NCBI RefSeq assembly: GCF_030815865.1
Contig: NZ_JAUSXI010000001.1
Span: 3,472,001-3,536,000, forward strand
Source of the DNA: Arthrobacter globiformis
GTDB lineage: Bacteria > Actinomycetota > Actinomycetes > Actinomycetales > Micrococcaceae
Direction of reading: 5' to 3'
Length of the DNA: 64,000 bases
Below the pieces are notes generated by a model. The model had not been told where the DNA came from. It did no database searches and was given only the letters and a program-made list of their open reading frames with translations. Position 1 is the stretch's first letter, and each line of letters starts with the position of its first letter. Both the position numbers and the translations under genes were made by a program. Shown here in pieces: positions 39,421 to 47,821 of this stretch.

Positions 39421-40470
39421 CTACGGTGCGGAGCGCGTACCTGCGTCCTTGCCCGTCCCCGACGTTGGAACGAAGTTCCAGGTGAAAGACCCGTTGTCTT
39501 TGAGTGTCATCCGAAGGAACCCGTGGGTGTTGCTGAACCGCTTCACGATGTACGACGGAGTGCTCGTGAAGGAGCGGAGGCCGATACCTCCCGTCGAAAC
39601 CTGGAACGCTGTCATCCCGTCACTGACGCACTGATCCTTGTTGTTCACCGGACATGTGCGTTCGTAGTTGTGTTGTGACCCTGACAGGGTCAGACGGACC
39701 CGGTGCTTATACATCACGTCGACCCATGGCTTGTGGTCAGCGGCCCGCTCATGTTCGTCCGTGTTCGATGTGAAGTACGGTTCGTGGTACACGACTGCCA
39801 GGTACTTGCCCGCCGCCTGAGCAGCAGCGAGGTCGTCGTCCAGCCACTTCGTCAACGCTGCAGCTTTCGCGGGGTCGTACCGCCAGTGCGCGGACGACAG
39901 GAACGCGAAGTGCCAGTTCCCGAAGTCCTTCGTGTACGGATCCCCGTTCCCGATGAACCCGCGCTGCCGATTGATCGCAGCCTTCGCCGGAGCCCCCGGG
40001 CATTGGCCGTTCATGAAGTTGTCGAGGTCTTCGTTGCGGCCTGGTTGCCAGTCGTGGTTGGGGGCGGACACCCAGTACAACTTGGGCTTGGTGCCACCCC
40101 ACAGCGGCGTCCAGTACTTCACGTAGTCAGCGCAGTGCGGGGTGTCGTACTGGAAGTCCCCGAGCCCCAGGAACGCGTCAATCTGGTTCTTCTGCACGAG
40201 CCGGGTGATCGCCGCACCGTTCCGACCGGACGGGCTGTCAGGGTCAATGGTCTTGTCGCCGTTCATGTCACCGACAGCAGCGATCCGAACATCAGGCGCA
40301 GGTGTCCTCGGCTTGCGAGGGGACGGCGGCGAACCCGGACTGAGAGTCGTATTTGACTGCGGCACGTCCCCAGCAGTGTTTCCACCGCCGATAGCAAGGG
40401 ACGCAGCCCAAAGGCCAGTGACGCCTATGAGGAAAGCGGACGTTCCAGCGATAACCCGATTGCGGCGCAT
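39421..40470 (-). CDS. Secreted metallophosphoesterase
   Basis: A 349-residue protein with an N-terminal signal/anchor helix (AGTSAFLIGVTGLWAASLAIGG), a Pro/Ser/Thr-rich linker, then a calcineurin-like domain: AAVGDMNGDKTID, AFLGLGDFQYD (GD motif), APNHDW (GNHD equivalent with Pro-Asn), VVYHEPYF and LSGSQHNYER (GH-x-H replaced by SQHNYER, as in purple-acid-phosphatase-like enzymes). The start ATG has a strong GGGAGGAG upstream. Its G+C looks a little lower than its neighbours and it abuts a tRNA-Arg gene, so it may have been acquired there. Confidence 0.87.
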   Translation of the reverse strand: MRRNRVIAGTSAFLIGVTGLWAASLAIGGGNTAGDVPQSNTTLSPGSPPSPRKPRTPAPDVRIAAVGDMNGDKTIDPDSPSGRNGAAITRLVQKNQIDAFLGLGDFQYDTPHCADYVKYWTPLWGGTKPKLYWVSAPNHDWQPGRNEDLDNFMNGQCPGAPAKAAINRQRGFIGNGDPYTKDFGNWHFAFLSSAHWRYDPAKAAALTKWLDDDLAAAQAAGKYLAVVYHEPYFTSNTDEHERAADHKPWVDVMYKHRVRLTLSGSQHNYERTCPVNNKDQCVSDGMTAFQVSTGGIGLRSFTSTPSYIVKRFSNTHGFLRMTLKDNGSFTWNFVPTSGTGKDAGTRSAP

Positions 40471-40719
40471 CGGGGGTGCTCCTCCCTTCGGGGCGCCCGT
40501 GTACTACTTCGGACAAGTACGCCCCGTATGTCTACTTCCGAGTGTAGAACACCCCCGGGACGCTCGTCAGGAGTTCATTGAGGCGCGGGGTGCCATTACC
40601 GACGGTGGCATATTGCAAGCATGCTTACTAATACGGGCCGACTGTGCTTATGATCGGATTGCGCCGGCGATGTGCACGGGCCGGCCACCTGGACCAGCAG
40701 TCAAGGAAGGAACATCCGC

Positions 40720-41202
40720 ATGCAGCAAAGCCAGCCGGGCGGAAACCCGTCCGATCCGGAGCCTCCCCGGCCAGCGAGCCCGGCGGCAGGTCAGCAAGGC
40801 GCCGCAGTGCCTCTTGACCCGGCACCGACCGAAGCGGCGGCGGGTACCGGCGCGGCGGCCCGCCATCCTGGCACGGCCGCGATCCCGGGTTACGATGGAG
40901 CCACGTCACCGCGGTCCGGCCTGGCAGAGCCTGAACGGCGCGTTACGCGCGCCGGTATGATCTGGGCGGCGGTGGCCTCGGCGCTGGTGGTACTGGTGCT
41001 GCTCATCGTCTTCATCCTGCAGAACCAGGAACTCGTCCAGGTGAAGTTTTTCGGCCTTGAAGGCGCGGTGTCGCTCGGGATATCGCTCTTCATCGCGGCA
41101 GTAGGCGGAGGTGTCCTCGTGGCCATGGCGGGCGCAGCCCGGATCATCCAGCTGCGCGCTGCTGCCCACCGTCACAGGGTGCAAGCCGGCCGAAGTCGGT
41201 AG
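40720..41202 (+). CDS. LapA-domain membrane protein
   Basis: A 160-residue protein starting MQQSQPGGNPSDPEP, with AAGGAAGGA 8-16 nt upstream. Residues 1-75 are a Pro/Ala/Gly-rich disordered region. Two membrane helices (about 80-102 and 117-138) enclose the LapA/DUF1049 segment ILQNQELVQVKFFGLEGAVSLGISLFIAAVGGG. The C-terminus is basic. Proteins with this domain assist membrane or envelope assembly; the role here is unknown. Confidence 0.88.
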   Translation: MQQSQPGGNPSDPEPPRPASPAAGQQGAAVPLDPAPTEAAAGTGAAARHPGTAAIPGYDGATSPRSGLAEPERRVTRAGMIWAAVASALVVLVLLIVFILQNQELVQVKFFGLEGAVSLGISLFIAAVGGGVLVAMAGAARIIQLRAAAHRHRVQAGRSR

Positions 41203-41218
41203 GCCGCCAGCGGCGCTG

Positions 41219-41650
41219 TCAGTCCTCCAGGTACTCCTTGAGGTTGCCAAGCACCATGCCCCAAAGCTTTTCCGACTCCGCGGCTTCGCCGTCACTCTTG
41301 TTGTTGCCCTGGGTGATGCTGACCCGGGTTCCCTCCGCCACGGGCTCCAGCCAGTATTCCAGGGTGTGGTAGCTTTCCGGCTCGTCGGGCAGGCCCGATA
41401 AGGGGCTGTAGTGGGTGATGCGCAGGAGTTCGTTGCGGCGGGCTTCCAGCACGGTCCCCTTGTCCTGGTAGGACTTGCCCTGCCACTCCCCCTCGAAAGT
41501 CACAGGCTCACCTTCCCGCCAGGTCGATGTGACGTTCGTGCCGAGAAAGTATTCCTTGACGTCGGCCGGATCGGTCAGCGCTTTCCACACCCGCTCCGGC
41601 TGCGCCGCGACAACAACGCTCGCCTCGGCGTCCCTGAATTGTTTGTCCAT
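41219..41650 (-). CDS. SRPBCC / AHSA1-like domain protein
   Basis: A 143-residue START-like fold: FRDAEASVVVAAQPERVWKALTDPADVKEYFLG, TFEGEWQGKSYQDKGTVLE and a C-terminal helix LWGMVLGNLKEYLED. AGGAGG precedes ATG 41650. The family binds hydrophobic ligands or assists chaperones; the ligand is unknown. It is convergent with the LapA gene. Confidence 0.88.
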   Translation of the reverse strand: MDKQFRDAEASVVVAAQPERVWKALTDPADVKEYFLGTNVTSTWREGEPVTFEGEWQGKSYQDKGTVLEARRNELLRITHYSPLSGLPDEPESYHTLEYWLEPVAEGTRVSITQGNNKSDGEAAESEKLWGMVLGNLKEYLED

Positions 41651-41706
41651 TGCTTCCCCTCCTGGCGCCACCCTACCCGCGGATAGCCACCGAGGTAAGG
41701 GCGGGT

Positions 41707-42564
41707 TCAGGCGAAGGGTTGCACCAGTTCCGCGTAGCGATCCTTCATCCTCGCCAGGACGTCGTCGCCGTCGGCGTCCCAGATCTCCTGGTTGAAGATC
41801 TCCACTTCGATGTCGCCGGTGTAGCCAGCGTCCCGGACCCAGGTGCCGATCGTCGCGAAGTCAATCACGCCGTCGCCCATCATGCCGCGGGAAAGCAGCG
41901 CGTCCGCGGCGATCGGAAGGTTGAAGTCACACACCTGGTAGGAGGCGATCCGGTTCTCCCGGCCTGCACGCTCGATCTGGGCTTTCAGCTCCGGGTCCCA
42001 CCAGACATGGAAGGTGTCGACGGCGACCCCCACCGCCCGGGCGTCGTACGGCGCCGCCAGGTCCAGTGCCTGCCCCAGCGTGGAGATGAGCGCGCGGTCG
42101 GCGGCGTACATCGGGTGAAGGGGTTCCAGCACCAGCCGGACGCCGTGTTCGACGGCGAACGGCACGAGGTCCTCCAGCCGGTCGGCCACGCGCTGGCGGG
42201 CAGCCACCACGTCCTTCTCCCCCGGCACCAGACCCCCGACCACGAGGAACAGTTCCTGCGTATCGAGGGCAACGGCCTCCAGAACAGCTGACCTGTTGTC
42301 CGCGAGCGCTGCCGCCTGCCCGTCGGAGTCTGGAGCCGTGAGGAAGCCGCCGCGGCACAGCGAGGAAACCCGGAGCCCGGCGTCCCTGATCAGTCTGGCC
42401 GCCTTGTCCAGCCCGGCCTCGGCAACAATGTCCCGCCAGGGAGCGATGGCGGGGACGCCTGCACGCGCGCAGCCGTCAATAGCCTCGGCGAGCGTCCACT
42501 TCTTGGTGGTGGCGCTGTTGAGGGAAAGCCGTGAAAAGGGGGACGGTTCTGAATTGAAGGTCAT
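41707..42564 (-). CDS. Sugar phosphate isomerase/epimerase-like TIM-barrel protein
   Basis: A 285-residue AP_endonuc_2 family protein. The barrel carries the metal-ligand pattern of xylose-isomerase-like epimerases: Glu in LVLEPLHPMYA, Asp/His in VAVDTFHVWWDPE, and Glu in GDIEVEIFNQEIWD. An N-terminal FSRLSLNSATTKKWTLAEAIDGCARAG matches relatives found in sugar-catabolic clusters. The start overlaps the DUF993 stop by 4 nt (ATGA). It is the last gene of a three-gene operon opposite a LacI regulator. The substrate is unknown. Confidence 0.88.
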   Translation of the reverse strand: MTFNSEPSPFSRLSLNSATTKKWTLAEAIDGCARAGVPAIAPWRDIVAEAGLDKAARLIRDAGLRVSSLCRGGFLTAPDSDGQAAALADNRSAVLEAVALDTQELFLVVGGLVPGEKDVVAARQRVADRLEDLVPFAVEHGVRLVLEPLHPMYAADRALISTLGQALDLAAPYDARAVGVAVDTFHVWWDPELKAQIERAGRENRIASYQVCDFNLPIAADALLSRGMMGDGVIDFATIGTWVRDAGYTGDIEVEIFNQEIWDADGDDVLARMKDRYAELVQPFA

Positions 42565-43775
42565 ACTCCCACTCCGTTGATGCGAAGGAAATCGGACATC
42601 CGGAACGCTGCGAGGGCCGGGTCCTTCAGCAGCCCGGCTTCGTCGGCCAGTTCAAAGGTCTTCGCGAGGTGCACCACGGAACGGCCCGAGTGCAGCCCGG
42701 CGACCATCTGGAATCCGGGCTGCTTGCCGTTGAGCCAGGACAGGAAGGCGATTCCGGTCTTGTAGTAGAACGTGGGGGCACTGAAGATGTGCTTGCCCAG
42801 TTCGCGGGTGGAATCCAGGATGGCACGCGCTTTGGCGGCATCTCCGGCGTCGTAGCTCTGCAGCGCCGCGGACGCAGCGGGATAGATTGCCGCAAAGATT
42901 CCCAGCAGGGCATCCGAGTGCAGGGTTCCGTCGCCGTCGATCAGCTCCGGGTAGTTGAAGTCGTCGCCGCTGTAGAGGCGGACGCCCTCGGGAAGCGCCG
43001 CCCGCAGCGCGACTTCATGCGAGGCATCCAGGAGGGAGACCTTGACGCCGTCCACCTTGCCCACATTCTCGCGGATGAGGGAAAGGAACGTCTCGGTGGC
43101 CTGGTCAACGCTGTCCGAGCCCCAGTAACCGGCCAGCGCGGGGTCGAACATGGTGCCGAGCCAGTGCAGGATGACGGGCTGGTCGGCTTCCTGGAGCAGC
43201 GCGGAGTAGACCTTCAGGTAGTCCTCGGGACCCGACGCCACCTGGGCCAGCGCCCTGGAGGCCATGAGGATCACCTTGGGTCCGGCCTCGCTGACGACGG
43301 CGACCTGCTCGCGGTAGGCGGTCAGGACAGCCTGCAGCCCGGCCGCGCCGGACGGCAGTGTGGCGAGGTCCAGCTGGTCGGTGCCGGCGCCGCAGGACAC
43401 GAGGTCGCGGACCGTCATGCCCGCCGTGGCCGTGCCGCCGGCGGAGACCACGGAGGCCGCCTCCGCCCCTGTGCGCTTGATCAGCTGCTGAGTGGCAGGC
43501 CAGTCCAGGCCCATGCCGCGCTGGGCGGTGTCCATCGCGTCGGCAACCCCGAGCCCGTAGGACCACAGCTCATGCCGGTAGGCCAGGGTGGCGTCCCAGT
43601 CGAGACGGGCCGGGGCGCCCGGAGTGTTGTCGGCAGTGACCTCGGGGATGACGTGGGCCGCAGCGTAGGCGCGGCGCGATGTCAGCGGCGCCATCGGTTT
43701 GGCCCAGGTGGTGGCGGAGCGGAGGCGGTATTCCCGGGTCCCGCCGTCGGATGTGGGAAGGATCAGTGAAGTCAT
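42561..43775 (-). CDS. DUF993 family protein (aldolase-like TIM barrel, function unknown)
   Basis: A 404-residue protein that matches the DUF993 family, which is distantly related to dihydrodipicolinate-synthase-type barrels. Segments include RLDWDATLAYRHELWSYGLG, SVVSAGGTA, VILMASRALAQVA, VILHWLGTMFDPALAGYWGS, GVKVSLLDASHEVALRAALPEGVRLYSGDDFNYPELI and GLHSGRSVVHLAKTFELADEAGLL. The GVKVSLLD lysine sits where class I aldolases have their Schiff-base lysine, but this is inference. It overlaps both neighbours (TGATG and ATGA), so all three are translationally coupled. Confidence 0.85.
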   Translation of the reverse strand: MTSLILPTSDGGTREYRLRSATTWAKPMAPLTSRRAYAAAHVIPEVTADNTPGAPARLDWDATLAYRHELWSYGLGVADAMDTAQRGMGLDWPATQQLIKRTGAEAASVVSAGGTATAGMTVRDLVSCGAGTDQLDLATLPSGAAGLQAVLTAYREQVAVVSEAGPKVILMASRALAQVASGPEDYLKVYSALLQEADQPVILHWLGTMFDPALAGYWGSDSVDQATETFLSLIRENVGKVDGVKVSLLDASHEVALRAALPEGVRLYSGDDFNYPELIDGDGTLHSDALLGIFAAIYPAASAALQSYDAGDAAKARAILDSTRELGKHIFSAPTFYYKTGIAFLSWLNGKQPGFQMVAGLHSGRSVVHLAKTFELADEAGLLKDPALAAFRMSDFLRINGVGV

Positions 43776-44944
43776 CAGAGCGTGATCTCCGGAATGTCGA
43801 TGGTGCGGCGTTCATCGCTGGACTGCAGGCCGAGTTCCGCGAGCTGCACGCCGCGGGCGGCGGAAAGCAGCCCGAAACGGTGCTCGCGGCCGGCGACGGC
43901 GTCGCGCAGGAACTCTTCCCACTGCAGCTTGAAGCCGTTGTCCAGCTCCGCGTTGGCCGGCACATCCTGCCACTGGCTGCGGAAGGATTCTGTGACCGGA
44001 AGGTCCGGATTCCAGACCGGCTTCGGCGTGTGGGCCCGCTGCTGCGCCACGCACTTGTTCAGCCCGGCAACGGCAGATCCGTGCGTCCCGTCCACCTGGA
44101 ATTCGACCAGCTCGTCGCGGTAGACCCGGACAGCCCACGAGGAGTTGATCTGGCCGATGACGCCGTCTCCCCCTGGGGTAACCAGCTCGAAGATGCCGTA
44201 GGAGGCGTCGTCTGCCGTCGCGTTGTATTCCTTGCCGGCCTCGTCCCACCGGGTGGGGATATGGGTGGCGGTCTTGGCATTAACACTCTTGACTTTGCCG
44301 ATGATGCCTTCCAGGACGTAGTTCCAGTGGCAGAACATGTCCGTGGTCATTCCGCCACCGTCCTCCTTGCGGTAGTTCCAGGACGGGCGCTGGGCCGCCT
44401 GGACGTCGCCCTCGAAGACCCAGTAGCCGAACTCGCCGCGGATGGACAGGATCCGGCCGAAGAACCCTTCGTCCACGAGGCGGCGGAGCTTGACCAGGCC
44501 AGGCAGGTAGAGCTTGTCGTGCACGACACCGGCGGTGACCCCGGCTTCCTTGCCGATGCGGGCCAGCTCGATGGCCTCCTCGAGGGTTTCCGCCGTCGGC
44601 TTCTCGGTGAAGATGTGTTTGCCGGCCTGCATGGCCTTCTTCAGGGTTGCGGCCCGAAGGCTGGTCATGGAGGCGTCGAAGACGACGTCGACAGTGGGGT
44701 CGTTGATTACGCCATCAAGGTCGGTGGTCCACTCCGAAATTTTGTGAAGCTCGGCCAGTTCGCGGATTTTCGCTTCGTTGCGGCCAACGAGGATCGGCTC
44801 GATCTGGACCTTGGTGCCGTCCTCCAAGGTGAAGCCGCCGGCGTCACGGATGGGGAGGATGGAGCGCAACAGGTGCTGGCGGTAGCCCATCCGGCCGGTA
44901 ATACCGTTCATGGCGATACGGATCGTCTTTGTTTCGAAGCCCAT
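43775..44944 (-). CDS. Gfo/Idh/MocA family oxidoreductase
   Basis: A 389-residue NAD(P)-dependent sugar/cyclitol dehydrogenase-like protein. The N-terminus IRIAMNGITGRMGYRQHLLRSI is a modified Rossmann glycine motif (NGITGRMG, not GxGxxG). The family EKP lysine is in HIFTEKPTAETLEEAI. The C-terminal domain contains WNYRKEDGGGMTTDMFCHWNY with the catalytic His region. It is the first gene of the operon. The upstream region has a promoter overlapped by LacI-type operators. Confidence 0.9.
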   Translation of the reverse strand: MGFETKTIRIAMNGITGRMGYRQHLLRSILPIRDAGGFTLEDGTKVQIEPILVGRNEAKIRELAELHKISEWTTDLDGVINDPTVDVVFDASMTSLRAATLKKAMQAGKHIFTEKPTAETLEEAIELARIGKEAGVTAGVVHDKLYLPGLVKLRRLVDEGFFGRILSIRGEFGYWVFEGDVQAAQRPSWNYRKEDGGGMTTDMFCHWNYVLEGIIGKVKSVNAKTATHIPTRWDEAGKEYNATADDASYGIFELVTPGGDGVIGQINSSWAVRVYRDELVEFQVDGTHGSAVAGLNKCVAQQRAHTPKPVWNPDLPVTESFRSQWQDVPANAELDNGFKLQWEEFLRDAVAGREHRFGLLSAARGVQLAELGLQSSDERRTIDIPEITL

Positions 44945-44977
44945 GAGTCCTCATTCAATCGTGGTGGATAGCACATT

Positions 44978-44993
44978 GGGAAAGCGCATTCCC
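44978..44993. promoter_or_regulatory. LacI-type operator, proximal to the dehydrogenase operon
   Basis: Imperfect palindrome GGGAAAGCGCATTCCC around a GCGC centre, about 34 nt upstream of the dehydrogenase start and just downstream of the predicted -10 on the minus strand. A bound repressor would block transcription there. Confidence 0.6.
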
Positions 44994-45002
44994 GCTGTTT
45001 CC

Positions 45003-45031
45003 ATAATGCAGTCCCGCAGCCGATCTGGCAA
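45003..45031 (-). promoter_or_regulatory. Promoter of the dehydrogenase-DUF993-isomerase operon
   Basis: Minus-strand -35 TTGCCA (45026-45031) and -10 CATTAT (45003-45008) with a 17-nt spacer. The -35 is inside the second LacI-type operator. Confidence 0.6.
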
Positions 45032-45040
45032 GCGCTTTCC
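45027..45040. promoter_or_regulatory. LacI-type operator overlapping the -35 box
   Basis: GGCAAGCGCTTTCC, with the AAGCGCTT core typical of LacI/GalR operators. It lies between the divergent lacI-type gene and the catabolic operon, so the regulator may repress both. Confidence 0.7.
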
Positions 45041-45119
45041 GAAAGTTTCTGGAACTGCGATAATGTGGGCATCAGCCGAGTTTCCCGACGTTGGGGCCCG
45101 TTGAAGAGGAGTTTCGCCT

Positions 45120-46214
45120 GTGGCAGCAAGCACGCTGACCGAAGTAGCCCGCCTGGCCGGAGTCTCCCCTGCTACTGCCAGCCGTGTCCTGAACGGTTCC
45201 GCCAGGACCCCCGGACCTGATATCGCTGAGCGTGTCCGGAAGGCTGCAGACTCCCTCGGCTACATCCCCAACGCCCAGGCGCAGGGCCTCGCGAAGTCGA
45301 GCTCCGGCCTCATCGGACTCATCGTGCACGACATCGCCGACCCCTACTTCGCAGCCATTGCCCGCGGCGTCCAGGCCGCAGCGCGGCACCAGAACAAGAT
45401 GGTGCTGCTGGCCACCACCGCCGGCAGCCCAGCCGACGAGCGCGCGGCCGTGGCTGCCTTTGCGGCACGCCGGGCGGACTCGATAGTGATCGCGGGATCG
45501 CGGTCTGCACGGACCGCCGACAAGCAGGGCAACGCCGAACTGGCCGCCGAGCTTGACCGCTACTGCCGCAACGGCGGCCGGGTGGGCGTCGTGGGACACG
45601 CCGTAGTGGGCGCCGAATCCGGCGAGGGCTATCACGTGGTTGAGATTCCCAACGAGGAGCTCGCCGCCGAACTCGCCCGGGAACTGGCCGCCTCACATGC
45701 CGGGGAGTTCGTGATCATCGCCGGCCCGGAGGGCCTCCTGACCTCCGAGGACCGGGTGCGCGGCTTCCAGCGCGGCCTTGCCCATGCCGGGCTTCCGCCG
45801 GCAGACGTCCTGCACACCGGATTCGACCGCACGGGCGGTTACGAGGCGGGCATGGAGCTCGCCGCACGCATCGGGGCGCACGGCGGAAGCGGCGAGGTCC
45901 GTGCTGAAGCCGCCGCACCGACCCGGCTCTGTATCTTCGCCGTCAACGACGTCATGGCGATCGGGGCCACCGCCGCGCTGCGCTCCAAGGGGCTGCGTAT
46001 CCCCCGTGACGCCGCCATCGCCGGCTTTGACGACATCGAAACCCTGCGCGACTTCCGGCCGGCCCTCTCCACCGTCCGCCTGCCCCTGGAGGAGATCGGG
46101 AGGCTGGCAGTGCCCGGCGCGGGTTCCGGCCACGCGGGCGCCGGCACCGTGGGGGTCACGGGCGAGGTGACGCTGCGCCGGAGCACCGAGCCGGCCGGCG
46201 AACCCGCTTCCTAG
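45120..46214 (+). CDS. LacI family transcriptional regulator
   Basis: A 364-residue repressor. The N-terminal helix-turn-helix and hinge are TLTEVARLAGVSPATASRVLNG (about 5-26) and GYIPNAQAQGLAKSSSGLIGLIV. The periplasmic-binding-like effector domain has DPYFAAIARGVQ, CIFAVNDVMAIGATAAL and AAIAGFDDIE. The start is GTG with GAGGAG 8 nt upstream. It is divergent from the dehydrogenase-DUF993-isomerase operon and very probably its regulator. Confidence 0.93.
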   Translation: MAASTLTEVARLAGVSPATASRVLNGSARTPGPDIAERVRKAADSLGYIPNAQAQGLAKSSSGLIGLIVHDIADPYFAAIARGVQAAARHQNKMVLLATTAGSPADERAAVAAFAARRADSIVIAGSRSARTADKQGNAELAAELDRYCRNGGRVGVVGHAVVGAESGEGYHVVEIPNEELAAELARELAASHAGEFVIIAGPEGLLTSEDRVRGFQRGLAHAGLPPADVLHTGFDRTGGYEAGMELAARIGAHGGSGEVRAEAAAPTRLCIFAVNDVMAIGATAALRSKGLRIPRDAAIAGFDDIETLRDFRPALSTVRLPLEEIGRLAVPGAGSGHAGAGTVGVTGEVTLRRSTEPAGEPAS

Positions 46215-46288
46215 TCCCGGAAACAAGGCAGTTTCGGCAACAACACGGTCCTGCTGCAGGACAGTCCCGGCGGTAAGGGAAGGCGGCC

Positions 46289-46894
46289 ATGACAGGCCAT
46301 TCACAAGGGGCAGCAGGCGGCATCACCACGGCGGCCGCCGAGTGGCCCGCCGTGGAGGAACTTTTCGGCGTCCGCGGCGAACCGTCACGCTGCTGGTGCC
46401 GGTTCTTTGCCCTTCCGGGAGCCAGCTTTGCTGCCACGCCGCCCGCTCACCGCAAGGCACAGCTGAAAGACAAGTTCGACGGCGGCGGGCCGGCGCCGGG
46501 GGTCCTGGCCTACCACGGCGGCTCCGCACTCGGCTGGTGCGCCGTGGAGCCGCGGGGGTGCTACCCGCGGATTCTGCGTTCCCAGGTGTTCAAGGCGGCC
46601 GGTCCCGCGGCCGCGGACGACGGCGAGAGAGTGTGGTCGGTGAGCTGTTTCGTCGTCGCTCCCGGCCACCGCCGCAGCGGCGTGGCAGCGGCCCTGCTGG
46701 CTGCCGCCGTCGACCACGCACGCGCCAACGGGGCCACGGTTGTGGACGGGTATCCGGTGGATCCAGCACAACGGCCAAAGGCCGGTCCGTCCGATCTCTA
46801 CCAGGGCACGCTGGGGCTGTTCCTGTCCGCCGGGTTCGAGGTGGTCAGTGATGCAGTTCCCGGGCGCGCGGTGGTGCGGCTGCGGGTCGGATGA
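46289..46894 (+). CDS. GNAT family N-acetyltransferase
   Basis: A 201-residue acetyltransferase. The acetyl-CoA loop is VSCFVVAPGHRRSGVAAALL (R-x-x-G-x-A type), followed by HARANGATVVDGYPVD and GLFLSAGFEVV. The N-terminal CWCRFFAL motif is shared with a GNAT subgroup found next to many actinobacterial genes. The substrate is unknown. It is convergent with map. Confidence 0.85.
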   Translation: MTGHSQGAAGGITTAAAEWPAVEELFGVRGEPSRCWCRFFALPGASFAATPPAHRKAQLKDKFDGGGPAPGVLAYHGGSALGWCAVEPRGCYPRILRSQVFKAAGPAAADDGERVWSVSCFVVAPGHRRSGVAAALLAAAVDHARANGATVVDGYPVDPAQRPKAGPSDLYQGTLGLFLSAGFEVVSDAVPGRAVVRLRVG

Positions 46895-46909
46895 CCGGAA
46901 CAGCCTTCC

Positions 46910-47677
46910 TCACGGCAGGGTCAGGATCACCGGCCCGGCCGCGGTGATAGCCACCGTGTGCTCGCTGTGGGCGGCCCTGCGGCCGTTGGCAGACCGCAGC
47001 GTCCATTCGTCTTCGTCGTGGAAATAGTCTCCGTTGCCGCCGAGAATGAGCATGGGCTCGATGGCGATCGCCAGCCCCTCCGCCAGCTTGATTCCCCGGC
47101 CAGGCCGCCCGTCGTTCGGCACGGAAGGCTCGGCGTGCATGGTGCGGCCGATCCCGTGGCCGCCGTGGTCAGCCAACAGGCCGTAGCCGGCGCGGCGTGC
47201 TGCTCCGCCGATCGCGTAGGCGAGGTCGCCCATCTTGTTTCCCACCCGCGCGGCATCGATGCCCCGGGCAAGCGCGGCGTCCGTGGCCTCAATGAGTGCG
47301 TGGTCCTCCGGGCTGGGCGTGCCCACGATGAAGCTCTGGGCCGCGTCACCGCACCAGCCTTCAACGAAGGCGCCGCAGTCCACGCTGAGCAAGTCCCCGT
47401 CACGCAGCCGGTACGCGTTGGGGATTCCGTGCACCACCGCGTCGTTGACGCTGGTGCAGATCACGCCGGGGAACGGGACCGACGCCCACCGGGGCTTGTA
47501 GCCGAGGAACGCGGGCTTGGCACCGGCGTCCGCCATGATGGCGGCAGCAACGTCGTCGAGTTCCTTCAGCGAAACATCCACGGCGGCGGCCTGCCGGACG
47601 GCTGCCAGGGCGTTCGCCACCACCCGCCCGGCCTCGCGCATCATGGCAATTTCATCGGGCGTCTTGATCATGGACAT
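46910..47677 (-). CDS. map: Methionine aminopeptidase, type I
   Basis: A 255-residue metalloprotease that removes the initiator Met. The start is ATG 47677 with AGGAGG 6 nt upstream. The metal ligands are visible in LLSVDCGAFVEGWCGDAAQSF (two Asp), DHGGHGIGRTMHAEP (His), AIEPML (Glu) and ending SEHTVAI (Glu-His). It is probably a second Map paralog, since it is not near rpsM/infA-type genes. Confidence 0.95.
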   Translation of the reverse strand: MSMIKTPDEIAMMREAGRVVANALAAVRQAAAVDVSLKELDDVAAAIMADAGAKPAFLGYKPRWASVPFPGVICTSVNDAVVHGIPNAYRLRDGDLLSVDCGAFVEGWCGDAAQSFIVGTPSPEDHALIEATDAALARGIDAARVGNKMGDLAYAIGGAARRAGYGLLADHGGHGIGRTMHAEPSVPNDGRPGRGIKLAEGLAIAIEPMLILGGNGDYFHDEDEWTLRSANGRRAAHSEHTVAITAAGPVILTLP

Positions 47678-47821
47678 GGATTGCCTCCTGGGATTCTCTG
47701 GCCAGCGGCAGGCGGGTCCCTGCGGGCAGCGCCTCATACCTTGCCTACTCTAGGACCACGCGGACCGCAGCGGCAGCGGCAACCGCTGCCTCGAGCTCCT
47801 TGGACGGGCTATCTTGACAGC

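Noticed and set aside
46958..47821. Upstream extension of the AlkD-like frame over map
   Set aside because: It is the antisense of methionine aminopeptidase. The AlkD similarity begins at the ATG at 47822, just after a TATCTT box.
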